A DNA stretch of 64,000 nucleotides from Engraulis encrasicolus. Lineage: Eukaryota > Chordata > Actinopteri > Clupeiformes > Engraulidae. Where the stretch lies: positions 44,809,577-44,873,576 of the forward strand of contig NC_085880.1 of assembly GCF_034702125.1 (NCBI RefSeq), read 5' to 3'. Each line of letters starts with the position of its first letter. Positions within the stretch are counted from its first letter, which is position 1. Below the pieces are notes generated by a model. It did no database searches. It had not been told where the DNA came from and saw nothing but the letters and a program-made list of their open reading frames with translations. Shown one piece after another: positions 50,913 through 62,513 of this stretch. Both the position numbers and the translations under genes were made by a program.

Positions 50913-51528
50913 CAGTTTTTCTCAATTGGTTTTGTACATTTCTCACAACAGAATAATGATTCTCAAAAGTGTTTGTTCAATTGTGACTTCCTGGTGTTAC
51001 CTGTGCACATGGTCAAATCAGTTTTTCATTGTTTTCGGCATATAGCAAATGCTCTCGTCCACCATGCCATGGCTGTGTACAATTCTCAGTGATTTCGTAC
51101 ATTATCAATTGCTTTTGTCATATCACTCAAAAAGCTGTGTCACTGAATGCATGAAACTATCTCAATCTTATCTGATCAATGTAATATAAAACTGAATTTA
51201 CAACATTTCCCATCCAATCTAAACAGCATTTCGCTTTAGAAAAGATCCTCAAGAGTGTACTATTCAATTGACAACATGAGAAATTTATTTGACTAGCTTG
51301 TCTATACACTATGACACAATGACTAACCATTCTGCTGGCGCTGATACGTTCATTGACACAAAAAAACTTGGTTTTGAAAGACAAATAAGGGTTTTGAGCA
51401 AGAGACTCGGTTTTGCAGGTTATCCACCGTGTTTTGCCATTTGTTAAAGCTGTTTTGAGAATGAATATTATGTTTTGCAAATAGCGAGAGAGATTCGAGA
51501 AATGTACAAAACCAATTGAGAAATACTG
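50913..51528. mobile_element. Tc1/mariner-like MITE, 616 bp
   Basis: Ends CAGTTTTTCTCAATTGG and CCAATTGAGAAATACTG extend inward as 'ttttgtacatttctc' / 'gagaaatgtacaaaa', about 33 bp of inverted repeat. TA is present at both junctions (50911-50912, 51529-51530), as expected for the Tc1/mariner superfamily. No transposase frame remains. Confidence 0.82.
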
Positions 51529-51578
51529 TAAGCATTCTTTACCTACAGGAGGGCCCCACAAATATATTAAGGTGTTAG

Positions 51579-51700
<122 letters not shown>

Positions 51701-52216
51701 GTTTCCTGGCCTATGCTGACCTAGGTCTTCCCCATGTGTAAGCCTTAGCCCAGGAATTCCTCGTCTTCCCTTTATAAGCTGATGTATCATGTTTGTTTTG
51801 GCCACTGGTGTATAACATTATTCCATTCCATGGACGCAAGCTGGAATCATCACGTGTTATGTAATGCAAGTAAAATGAACTGGTGTGACCTTTTGACCTC
51901 TGATATGGTTGAAGTGATATTTGCTTTGAGTGAGGCTCTCCCCTTGTGGCTTGGTCAGGCCACCTCCACACATGCTACTGTAGGAACTAAATCTGCAGTG
52001 ATGGCTAATTGGCCACTACTGTAAACAGCACAAATAACAAAATAGCAGTAGGCTAAATCAGTAGCCTAATTAGATAGAAGTTACAGGCTTTTTGTTCACA
52101 GCCCGTCACTAGATTTAAGAGACAGGGGGGGCTTAGCCCCAGAGTAAGAAAATGTGTGTGTGCAGCGTGCGCTGATTTTTTTTCTGCTCACCTGTTAAGG
52201 TTTTGTCTATGAATTC
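51701..52216. other. No gene recognised
   Basis: Unassigned sequence. Confidence 0.4.
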
Positions 52217-52755
52217 ATTATTTTAAGAGCAAAGAAATCCTGCACACTGTCCATTCCACCAACAAACTTTAATACATTGTTTCGGTCATCCGACCTTCTT
52301 CAATTATTAACCCATTGACGCCTAAGGCACCTGCAAAAAAGGGTACTGAATGCCTGAGACCTTTTCAAGAAAAGCTGCCCTCAGCCTATAAAAACCTAAA
52401 AATCTCAGCTTCTGAAGCACATAAAAAATATGCACAAAGTTGCATTTAAATGTCAATACCCTCATCTTTCATTAGAATGTGGTCATTCATCTCAAACAAA
52501 CAGAGATTTTTAATAAAGTTGTCTCAAATCTCATGAGCCTGAATGTTGCGTAATGCAGCTCCAGGCGCCAGGGCCAATGTTGCGCAACGCAACATCAGGC
52601 ATCAATGGGTTAAGTATTAAAGTTTATTGGTGGAATGGACAGTGTGCAGGATTTCTTTACACTTGAATGACAACCCCACTGGGATAATATCCTATGCACC
52701 TGCCCACCTACAGAGGTGTGCAAAAGCGTCTTCTTGAACGATTATTTTAAGAGCA
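52217..52755. mobile_element. Foldback (hairpin) element 3, split by a piggyBac-type MITE
   Basis: Arms of 44 bp (52231-52274 and 52615-52658, beginning aaagaaatcctgcacactgt) pair with one mismatch. The core 'attgtttcggtcatccgacc' + 'ttcttcaatta' is cut by an insertion at 52307-52613. An 82-bp tail follows. The identical 15-mer attattttaagagca flanks the unit (52217-52231 and 52741-52755). Confidence 0.85.
52307..52613. mobile_element. piggyBac-type MITE, copy 3, nested
   Basis: TTAA lies at both ends, with CCCATTGACGCCT inside the left and the inverted AGGCATCAATGGG inside the right. Internal 'aaaaacctaaaaatctcagc' matches copy 1 (1116). It sits in the core of foldback element 3, so it is younger than that element. 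Confidence 0.85.
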
Positions 52756-53219
52756 CCATACCGATTTTTAAACACTAGTTACAGTGTTTTTTTTTAAATT
52801 CACATTTTAATGAACATTCCTTATATGTAAGCTAAAAAAAACATTTCAAAATGTTTCAACTGATGAATATTATGTACGGAAGTTAAAATGATTTGATAAA
52901 AATGCAGAGAGCATAATTTACACAAAGTCTAGGAACTTTAAGGAGTTACTAACTGCACGTCTCCAGGAGAAGCAGTGGTCAGGAAGTGATTCATACAAAT
53001 AGGTTCCTTACTTGGAAAACTATGCATCCCCGGCAGATATTAGGTAATTTTTACTCCATTAGTAGCTATTTTAATCAGCTCATGTGTGTTTTCAAACTGT
53101 TAAGACAGCTCAACTATAATTTCAAGACAATGTCAAATGGATTTATTACAAGTGAAAAATGGTACTTTGGTTCGGAAGATTTCATCCGTGTAAGTAATTA
53201 CACTTTTCTCGAAGTGTTA
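52756..53219. other. No gene recognised
   Basis: AT-rich, unassigned. Confidence 0.4.
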
Positions 53220-53489
53220 GGTGGTTTCCACGTAGCAAGATATTTTTTTAGCAGGGTATTTTTTTCTCCTGTTGAGGTGTAAACGCAACATGTGGATAAA
53301 AAGAAATCCTCCATTGTAACAAATGCGTTTCAGCCCCCTAAACAGGATATTTTTTTCTCCTGCTTTTTATACTTGAATTTTAAATATCTGCTACGTGGAA
53401 ACGGAAGACCAAAACCAATGCAAAACCAATGCAACCAGGAGAAAAAAATATCCACATATAAAAATATCCAGCTACGTGGAAACAGCACC
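53220..53489. mobile_element. Harbinger-like MITE, 270 bp
   Basis: Ends GGTGGTTTCCACGTAGC and GCTACGTGGAAACAGCACC are inverted. TTA occurs at both junctions (53217-53219 and 53490-53492), fitting the 3-bp TWA targets of PIF/Harbinger. Extra 'acgtgga' and 'ttttctcctg' blocks recur inside. Confidence 0.7.
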
Positions 53490-53492
53490 TTA

Positions 53493-54892
53493 GTCACAAA
53501 GCACAATCCTCTACCGGTTTCCCCCCAGCATAACATGTTGCTGTGCACCCTGCTTTTATTGCAAAATCGTTAAAGGCGGGGCTAATACTAATGTAGGGGG
53601 GGGTAAAGCCAGAAGACCTGATGAAAATAAATTGAGCATGTATGAAAGCAAAGGAAACCTTAAGTTGAGGTTCAGCTAAAGAAGCATTTGAAACTACACA
53701 ACATGCTCTTTATTTTGCCCAAAGGTAAAATGGGTTACTTGAGAGTCCTTGCCCATCTTTAATAAATCCAATCAGTAATTTAATCTTAATAGACAACTGA
53801 AAACAATCCATTGTTTCTCTGTAAAGGGGCTGATTAACTGTTAAGAGGTCTGAAAAACTTAATGATACTCAAAGTCGTTTTGTAAAAGGCATTAAACATG
53901 GAAGAACCCAAAACATGACCAAGGAATTCAGCACATATCTCACTAAATGTATACAGGCATAACTCCACACTTGGGGAAAGGAGGAAAACTCACTCACACT
54001 CAGACTTGGACTTGGTGTGATTTTATTATGTTAACTGATGACAGCATAGAACACCCAAGGCTTTGGCAGGCATAAGAAATAAACAAATGTTGACAGTGGA
54101 AATAAGGCATACCGTACCTCTAGTAGTATAGTGAATGGACAGAGTAAAAGAGTGATAAGAAGGAAAGGTGCCAGACAATTCAATGGATGTGTAACTATGA
54201 ATGATTCAGAGGCAAGATACTACTCCTATTTACAAACACAAATGTAGTCATCAAAACAAAAGAATGTAAGCTAGACAGGTAATAAGGAATGTTGCCAGAT
54301 TGGGATGTTTACCGCCCAATTGGGCTGCTGAGGATGGCTGTCTACGGGTAAAAAGGACATTTTGAGTGGGTTTTCCTGCACATTTTTGGCCAAAAATATC
54401 AATAGAATTTAGTTCAAATTGGGCGGGATTTAGTGCTTCCATGCAGGTGTTGAGCATTATTTGGGCTGGAACACATCAGTCTCATCTGGCAACCCTATGA
54501 CATACTGATGAAAAAAATCTGTTCCACAAATGTTTCCTACCCATATCACCCTTCATTACTGTGTAGTGTACTCAATAGACTTGGAAGTACTGTGCTTGGA
54601 TTGTTAGGGATGGTGCTCCCTCACTTCAAACGATTCAGGCAAATAGTAATCACCAATCACTTCAGACTGCTGTTTGACACCAACAAATAACAGCATAGTG
54701 CATTAAAAAGAAAATACAACATCCTGTAAACAAATATCATATTGCTGTGTCCAGAACTTATAAAACCATTATTTTACGCTTCAATTATGAAGCCAAAAGA
54801 GCAAACACTGTGAAAGAATTCCAAGTGTTCCACACTTGACTTTTTTGGAACATTGTTAATACCCTATCTGTGGACTATTCCAAGAATATGGT
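53493..54892. other. No gene recognised
   Basis: AT-rich, unassigned sequence. Confidence 0.4.
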
Positions 54893-55065
54893 TAAGTGAT
54901 AAACCTGGTGAAGTTAACGCACAGGAAGTGGTAAACCTGCTAATAGATACATCTGTAGGTGCAATTTAGTTAAGAAAATGAGGACTCCCGCCTCTTTTAT
55001 TAGGTGATTTTTACCACTACCTCAATTACTTAACTTAACCTGGTTTACTGCTGAGCCATGTTCCT
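54893..55065. repeat. Dispersed repeat family K, copy 2
   Basis: 'ttaagtgataaacctggtga' near the left and 'taacttaacctggtttac' near the right are inverted relatives, so the family is palindromic. It matches 45817-46185 outside the nested insertion. Confidence 0.7.
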
Positions 55066-56372
55066 GGAATACTCACCTATGGATACATTCAGAGCACTAT
55101 TAATCGTCATCAAATAAATAGGATACCATCAGTACCATCAGTATCTGGAATGAACTTAAAAGTACAAGTAAAAAAGAAAAATCAAGTCAAAATTACATTC
55201 ATTAATTGCAGATGAAGTACACATAAAGGATATGGGTTGACATGGTAAAGCAGCACTACATGAACTACTACTGTAGACCCTTTAAACAATTAGAGTTAAA
55301 ATATTACATCACTCTTCTTTCCTTGCATCTGGATGTAACAGTGACATCAGAAGCCACAAACAATTAATATTCTCATTGTTTGAGTACATGAATTTAGATC
55401 AGCATTCAGATTTCTCTGAATTGGCAAAAAATGTAACGACCATATGATGTTGCTTGTAGGATACCCTACTTCTACAGATGCTTTAGTGTTACAGTAAAAC
55501 AAATATCATAAATTATTATAAATAAACAGTAATTTGCACGTTTTAATGATCATCCGTACCTGTAACCCTTTATCCAGCTTTTCCAGAGGATGGAAACATA
55601 TTTGGGTCATTTTCGCACAGAAACGACCTATTGCTAGTGCTTCTAGCTTGGTGGACACAACAACTACATTCGTCCGGACTTCGAGTCTAACCAAGCTTCT
55701 ATATCCAGCGACTTCTCAGCGGGTAGGCTTAACCAATATTTAGCAAATGCCTCTGTATACTCTGTACGTCGAATCAAGCAGACCACTCTTTCCTTTGACT
55801 TGGTCAATGATAGGTGGGTAAATGACAGAACTAGTGCCCCATTGCCTTAAACCCGTAATATAGAATAGGGGCCAACTCCAGCGTAATCACACATAATACA
55901 TACAGTAATTCATTCAGGATCTCTAGCGTCATCGTCCAACCATTAATCGTAAACCATTAGGCTACTGTAAAAAGACTGTCCATGCTAAAGAAACATAACG
56001 GTAGTTACAGTAGGCCTGAGTTCAACCTTGCTGATATCTGGATTACACATTTCATATATCAACAACGTAATGGCACACATTTTGATCTGTCACCTCCAGT
56101 TAAAGCTCTGTATTGTTCTATTCGAGGGGGTCCTGTAAACTTGATTCTGTCATGAGCGTATTAGCACGTTATTTTGTTTTTCACACATGATCAGAAGTAA
56201 CGCAGTACCATTGATATCGTTTCTTCATTTTTTGAACATTCTGTAACTCCAGAGAGAAACAATCTGTAAACATACTGGATAAATTACACAAACCAAACGG
56301 CTTCATTGCTTTCCACTTGTGAGTATGTATGGCAGAAAAGCAATGGACTCTGACTCATACTACCAACACTGC
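55066..56372. other. No gene recognised
   Basis: Unassigned. 'cctgtaaccctttatccagc' and neighbouring bases near 55545-55700 give opposing open frames that share an inverted motif; I cannot assign them. Confidence 0.35.
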
Positions 56373-56923
56373 ATATTTCTCAAAGCGAATTGTCCTAGCT
56401 TTGCTAAGACGAGTAACGCCCATTTTTCGCAGATTTAAACAAAGAGTATCCAATAGCTAGTTGTAGCCTAGTGCAGTGGTTCCCAAACTTTTTCTTAAGG
56501 GACCCATGTTTTTACTATTGTATGCTTTGGTGACCCAACCACGCGAGCGCTCGCACAAGACGGAGTCACAAGATGCCCTCGGTTTCCTGCGAAAACTTAT
56601 TTTAGTTATTTTATTCCTCAATTCGTCTTTGGTCAAATATAGAATAAATGTTTAATGTAGCACTTACAATTTGTTGCGTCTATGCATTTATTAGTTAAAT
56701 GCTATGTCTTTTATTCAACATGGGCTATATATATTTAAAACGAAACCCCTTAAAATCAAGAGGGCTCCGCCACCCCCTGTGGATCTTTGGCGACCCATAA
56801 GGGGGGTCCCGACCCATAGGTTGGGAACCACTGCCCTAGTGTAGTTAATAATTGGATACACCGGGCGCAAATGGGCGTTACTCGTCCCAGCAAGGCTAGG
56901 ACTCTTCACTTTGAGAAATACCC
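56373..56923. mobile_element. Palindromic host element E, copy 2, split by a hAT insertion
   Basis: The left end 'atatttctcaaagcgaattg' with 'gacgagtaacgcccattttt' pairs with the right 'aaatgggcgttactcgtccc' and 'cactttgagaaataccc', giving inverted termini of about 55 bp. A family J hAT element (56474-56833) sits inside. It lies about 250 bp beyond the stop codon of the gene and may overlap its 3' UTR. Confidence 0.78.
56474..56833. mobile_element. hAT-type MITE, family J, copy 2, nested
   Basis: Ends CAGTGGTTCCCAAAC and GGTTGGGAACCACTG. The flanks gcctagtg (56466-56473) and ccctagtg (56834-56841) match at 7 of 8. Same family and orientation as 26843-27191. Confidence 0.9.
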
Positions 56924-57174
56924 ACCGTCTTTGGCAACATAACAATGTGTTTGTCCAAAGCTCCTGTTTACATGTATAGCCATGAGTCAGGTGCATAGCG
57001 GTGTGCATGACATATATTATTTCTGCAGTGTGTGTTTTGTATCAGATGCAAATGTTTCCCACTATGCTTTCAAGGATTTTCATTTTGTACACAGTGCTGA
57101 AATAAGAACCCATTTGTCATGCGAAAGGAGAGTGGGGGTAGAAGATCCACAGATTCCTTTGACCTTTTTAAAAT

Positions 57175-57396
57175 TCATTTGCGGATCTTCTCAGCTTTCC
57201 TCTTTGGTTCGTACGGTGTTCTGAGAATGCTAGGCGTCTCCTCCATGACCCTGACTAGCAAGTTGTCGATGTAGTCTTCAAGCTCCCGTATGTGCGTGTC
57301 CTTCTTTTTCACAATCTCTTTCTGTTTAAGAAGTTCCCGCACGACTTCCTCGAATGACAGGTTGCTGTAACATGCAACCGTGGCTTGACTTGATTC
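57175..57396 (-). CDS. rab11fip2: Last coding exon: C-terminal Rab-binding domain of a class I Rab11-FIP
   Basis: On the minus strand an AG acceptor (397-398 of 57 kb) is followed by 73 codons and a stop (57175-57177). The peptide runs ESSQATVACYSN, then LSFEEVVRELLKQKEIVKKK, then DTHIRELEDYIDNLLVRVME and ETPSILRTPYEPKRKAEK. The central stretch is the Rab-binding domain of Rab11 family-interacting proteins: an amphipathic helix that dimerises as a coiled coil, with the YIDNLLVRVME segment contacting Rab11/Rab25. These proteins link Rab11 recycling endosomes to motors and membranes. The KDTHIRELEDYIDNLL/YEPxRKA wording is closest, from memory, to FIP2 rather than FIP1 or FIP5. The junction is phase 0 and joins the exon at 63886. 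The last residues (AEKIRK) seem different from the usual FIP2 end. No poly(A) signal is obvious in the 250 bp after the stop. Confidence 0.9.
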   Translation of the reverse strand, partial: ESSQATVACYSNLSFEEVVRELLKQKEIVKKKDTHIRELEDYIDNLLVRVMEETPSILRTPYEPKRKAEKIRK

Positions 57397-57800
57397 CTAT
57401 GATGAGAAAGGAAAAGACCCGTTACTGTGAGAGAATATTAGTTACACTAATAACGACACACCGGTCACATTACATTAGGCCTACTGTAGCTCAATATACA
57501 CACTGAATTGATGTGACGATGTGATGATCACGTGATCAGTATCAGTAGGTACATTTTAAAAAGTCGACGACTGGTATTGCGCTATCCCTGTTCTACTCTG
57601 CATCCCCGACTGTGAAAGAGGATGCCATGGCTTCATCCAAGACATCCCAAATGGAGTAGTGTTTAAGAGCTTCAAAGTAGGGTCATTAAAGTCCGTCTCC
57701 CCCCCCAACCAAAAAAAAAGGAGACAGACTCTTGGCACGGAGCTTACTGCATGTTTTTTTTCCCCTTTATCTGTATCACTTAGTGCTGAATAGGCACTGA

Positions 57801-58803
57801 AGCGAGGCACTGAACGAGCTGCATCGGGGAATCAGTGAACAACAAGATGCACACCCAGATGCCTTCACAGTGGTCATGGGAGATTTCAACCACGGAAATC
57901 TCAAAACAGTACTTCCAAAATTTCACCAACATGTTAACTTTCCAACAAGAGGACAAAAAAACACCCTGGACTTTGTTTATACCCCAAAACAAGGAGCATA
58001 CAAGGCAAAGCCCATCCCCCACATCGGCCTATCAGACCACCTAACGATTCTGCTACTGCCAGCATACAGACAAAAGGTAAAACTCACCAAACCAGCTCTG
58101 AAGGAGGTGAGAAAATGGCCAGAGGGAGCCGTGTCACGACTACAAGACTGCTTTGAAACCACAGATTGGGACATGTTCAAAACAGCTGCCACCCACAGCA
58201 ACCACATTGACATTGAGGAGTACACAGACACCGTGACCTCCTACATCACAAAATGCATTGATGATGTTACAGAAATAAAACGCATCACCACCAGGGCCAA
58301 TCAGAAGCCATGGTTCACAGGAGACGTTCACAGACTGCTGAGGGCCAGAGACAAAGCCTTCAGAGCAGGAGACGTAGCTGGCCTAAAAGCAGCAAGGGCA
58401 AACCTGTCCCAGGGCATCAGGAAAGCAAAAAAGGAATACTCGGACAAAATAACAACACACTTCAAAGACAGCAGAGATGCACAGAGCCTGTGGCAGGGCA
58501 TACAGGCCATCACGGACTATAAGCCCGCACCACGAAGCTGTGACAACAACACCTCTCTGCTAAACGACCTGAACAGTTTCTTTGCCCGTTTTGAAGCACA
58601 AAATGACACTCATCCACAGAAAACTCCCCCCCCCCCATGATCAACCCCTGTACCTGTCCTCTGCCAGTGTGAAGAGGACACTGGCCACCATCAACCCACG
58701 CAAAGCAGCTGGCCCAGACAACATACCTGGCCGAGTGTTGAAGGATTGTGCAGAAGAGCTGAAGGATGTCTTCACAGACATCTTTAACGAAACTTGGTGG
58801 AGA
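57801..58803 (+). mobile_element. Broken LINE fragment: endonuclease C-terminus to start of RT
   Basis: Plus-strand frame from about 57804 encodes ALNELHRGISEQQDAHPDAF then TVVMGDFNHGN. GDFN, DFVYT and LSDH are conserved motifs of the APE-type endonuclease. A linker of about 170 residues follows, including HFKDSRDAQSLWQGIQAITD and LNDLNSFFARFEAQN. A run of 11 C (58626-58636) shifts the frame by one base; the next frame continues with SVKRTLATINPRKAAGPDNI and PGRVLKDCAEELKDVFTDIF, the entrance to the reverse-transcriptase domain. Sequence is lost after 58803, so the catalytic YADD box is absent. It belongs to the CR1/L2/jockey-like group of fish LINEs. It lies antisense to the host gene, in an intron. 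Confidence 0.9.
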
Positions 58804-59260
58804 TGATCTACATATGATGATCTATGAATGACATCATTTTTGTGTAATTATCTGGTATTATGACGTCATTATGACATCATTATGTTATTATGCCCAAAAT
58901 ATCGCCATAATGGATTTTCCAACAAATTTAGGTAATGCACTTAAATTTTAATGATTTTATGCTTCAAACCACTTAAATGCTCACAAATTTGTCTGAAGCT
59001 AATGGAAATGACAAAAAATATGAACATATATGGTGTCATAGATATGGTAAAGTGATTTTTGGTCAGACATACCTGTCAGAAAACCGTTGCCATGGCAACG
59101 GCAAAAATGATAAACCTAATTTTTCGGTACCTAACTGTAGCCAACTAAATGTTAGGAAAAGTCACAAAGTTTCGTAGTCATAGCTTAAGTCGTTAAGGAA
59201 TTATACAACATCAAAGTTGGTGCGGGCACTTTTAGCCCCCCCCAGTCTGGATAGGGTTAA
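58804..59260. repeat. Probable dispersed repeat joined to the LINE end
   Basis: Begins 'tgatctacatatgatgatct' directly after the broken LINE. It has repeated 'atgacatcat/atgacgtcat' phrases and an exact palindrome 'gttgccatggcaac'. It looks like a repeat that replaced or truncated the LINE; no second copy is seen here. Confidence 0.35.
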
Positions 59261-61510
59261 TTTCACGCCGGTGCATTCCACGTCAAGGCAACTAAAGTTG
59301 TGGTGCTCAACACTGCAGGAAAGCACTTTTGTTGCGTCCAGGTTAGCACAGTTTTCCCGTCATTTCGGCACATTTCTGTTGCTGCAGTGAATTTCTTTTG
59401 CCAAACGCAAAAATGCTCTGTTATGACCTGACCAAAACCATGCCTAACCCTAACCCGTTAGTGAAGCAATGTTTCTGATGCTTAATGTTGCCAGGAACAG
59501 GTGAAAACAAGCAACAGAAATGTCAAAATTGTGGCGAAATTGTGCCTTGACCAAAACCATGCCTAAACCTAACCTGTCACAGGTGGTGTGTTCCATTCCT
59601 CGTACTTATCGCCCTTTCCACACTGTGTTCCATTTCTAATCGTGGCGGTGAACTGTACTGTAAATTACCCGGATAACGCCCCCAAAACAGCCATTTTTTT
59701 AAGTGCGGAGTTACTGTACACTTTTTGCACTCAACGGCCGCCATGTTTGTTACATAGTTGAGTGTCAGATCTATCAAACAGCTGAATCTCCATAATAACA
59801 GCATAGTTTGGATTTCAAAGACAATAGCCACGTGTATAAGAGGCAGGGGTAACTTAAAAAAAGTGCAAATAAATCGGAGCGGAGTGGGAAGAGTATTCCC
59901 ACCGGGAGATTTTTTCCCTTAGCGGCCCTTTTTACCCCCCCACCACCAACAACGCGAACAACATGGTTCCCTAACCAAAAAGACAAAAAACACAAAATCT
60001 GCAGTCGTAGGTCTACTACATGTGGACATTAGTGTTGTCAAAATATCAACCTGAAGTGGAGAATTGTAGCCTACACTTGATGAAATAGGCCTACACAGCC
60101 ATCATCACAGTCCAAAGCATTCACCATAGAACATTGCAGGTTAGGCTACATCACGCTACTGTTCCATGAAAATGTGCACTCCACTGTCATTTTGACAGTT
60201 TGTAGGCCTATTGAAATATCGTTTAAGGAAGACAGGATGAGCACAGGCACAAAGTTTTGAGTGTGGGGATTTTTAGAAGAGTAGGCTATAGCTTACAAAA
60301 AGTCTGTCTACATTGTGCAATAAACCCACCATGCAGCAACTGAGCCAAACCTAGGCTACTTCAAAGCACAACCATAAGTCAACAAAATTAATAACCAAAC
60401 GGTGTAGGCCTACCTTAAAACGCTGTCTTCGTTGCAGCAAATGTCTTTGTTTCTTGCAATTACATTTTAATCCACAGTTTAGGCTACACACCCAGCACTG
60501 CTCACACCAGAATCTTGTGTGGTAATTATTTTGTTCCATTTCTTCAGACATTACATAGGCTACATCCTAAATGTGCCACATATAAATATATGTATGATAT
60601 AACATTATTTCGACTGTAAGGAGATATACCGCTAGTTCTAACAAACCAATGCCATCAAAACATGTACAACGTGTTTTCCTGCTTAGCTGCAGTTCACTTC
60701 CTTACCACTTGGTGGAGTCTGTTCGTAACCCAAGTCAATAACCACAGAACAAGTGAATCTGGAGAGGCAGACCGTAAACTGAAACAGTCATGTGGAAATC
60801 GAAAAATAAATCACAACTTACAAATATTTCCATTCCTTGGTAACCAATCTAAATATCACAGGTTCTTGAAATACTGAAAACGAAACTATGTTACTAAGAT
60901 CTAGTAAACTTCCGCGATCTACGGTGTATGAACATTATCAGTAGAGAAGGGGTGTGGCCAATTTACTGTTTGACACCGTCACTGAGGTATTGCGGTCGGG
61001 TAGACGGTATACAGTATATACTGGTGAGTCAACATCTCTGTCAATAAGAAAGTAATCGTAGTTAATTAACCTTTGATTAGACGTAGAAACACTCTGGGGC
61101 CGATTAAGTACATAATACGGTCAAATACTTTGGGGCTGGCTGAGAACATAATACGGCCACTGTAATATATTTCGCGGCCGCGGCCCACCGGGACAAGTCC
61201 CCGATCTCCCGATGGCCACTCCGCGCCTGAGTGTCAACATAACGAATAGGGCCTTCAGTAATGAATTGTATATTGGCGGTTGGTTAACTCTGATGACATG
61301 CAACCAACCGTCATTTCCGTGTATCAAGTGTATCAGACAGAACGGGAATCGGAATGTACTCGCCTTGTGAATCGTGGAGGGTGGAAAGTCTTCTTCACTG
61401 CTCTTAAACAAGGTACACAGTACACAGGGCGAGTAATGGAACACACCAAGGGCATTGTGGGGCATGAGTTATCATGCAAAGTCGTGATGCCTAAACGAGA
61501 CAGTCTAAGT
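59261..61510. other. Intronic sequence, no exon recognised
   Basis: Contains a duplicated phrase 'gaccaaaaccatgcctaa' (about 59431 and 59550) and a high local density of TAGGCCTA. A GC-rich repeat-like patch lies near 61160-61230. Confidence 0.4.
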
Positions 61511-61867
61511 CAGTGTTTCTCAAAGTGGGCGGAGGCATCTCAGGGGGGGGCGTGTGACATCTGATCCCCCCCCCCCCAAGGAAATGATTTCCTGTCTCGC
61601 CAATAAGTCAATAAGTTTAAAGCCCTCACCAACATTATATTATTAATTGTCATGAATTTGAATAGCATAGGCACACATCTGCATTCGACTGCAGTCCCTC
61701 TTTGTTTAACCTCCACTAGTCACCTTTCCTTTGTTCCTTTATTCTGCGCAGTGTTCACAAAATTAATCTGCACGAGTAGGCCTACTGCTGTTGCTTGGAG
61801 GGGGGGAGGCTCGGAAGCATTCAGACTCTCTGAAGGGGGAATGATGGAAAAAGTTTGAGAACCACTG
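61511..61867. mobile_element. hAT-type MITE, 'cagtgtttctcaaag' family
   Basis: Ends CAGTGTTTCTCAAAGTGG and GTTTGAGAACCACTG are inverted. The flanks gtctaagt (61503-61510) and gcctaagt (61868-61875) match at 7 of 8. Confidence 0.88.
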
Positions 61868-61973
61868 GCCTAAGTCAACATGTTATCTTAACGCTATGGT
61901 ATGACGCTGTGTTGTCTGTTACTAGTTCTTCATCTGAAAGGGCTCTTAGTGCAAAAGGGAATATCATCACATG

Positions 61974-62158
61974 CAGGGCTCTAGGCTCTAAATACACACC
62001 AGCCAACCGGTCAAATGCTGGTGAAACATGACTTTGGCTGGTAGAAAAGACCAACTTACTAGCCACTTTGACCCATTAATGTAGCCTATGTGTTTGACTA
62101 GTAAGATTTCATACTAGCCATTTTGGCTGGTAGTGAAAAAAGTTAATTTAGAGCCCTG
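61974..62158. mobile_element. hAT-type MITE, family B, intact copy
   Basis: Ends CAGGGCTCTAGGC and TTTAGAGCCCTG are flanked by a perfect 8-bp duplication atcacatg (61966-61973 and 62159-62166). Internal 'tagccactttgacccatta' is the inverse of the block in 2158-2325. Confidence 0.92.
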
Positions 62159-62453
62159 ATCACATGTAAGAGTTCATGTCTTAAACTCATCACAGTGGAC
62201 CAACTTGTCTTCTTTGCCCTCATCCTACACATTTGACAGAAACATGTCTAGATATGTACATTACTCTTCTACAAAAAAAAGCCTTTTCATGTTTGAAGAA
62301 TGTGTTTTTCTTCTCAGAAACTCTTGTGCATTTAAAACATTTAAAATATAGTTTGTTTTGGAGAATAAACTGGTAAAAATGGTATACTGTGATATGTTTT
62401 GCTATTGTGATATTAAATAATCCATATTGTGGTGCATGACACCCCCCTACAGA

Positions 62454-62455
62454 GA

Positions 62456-62509
<54 letters not shown>
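62454..62509. repeat. (GA)n microsatellite
   Basis: About 27 GA units. Confidence 0.97.
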
Positions 62510-62513
<4 letters not shown>

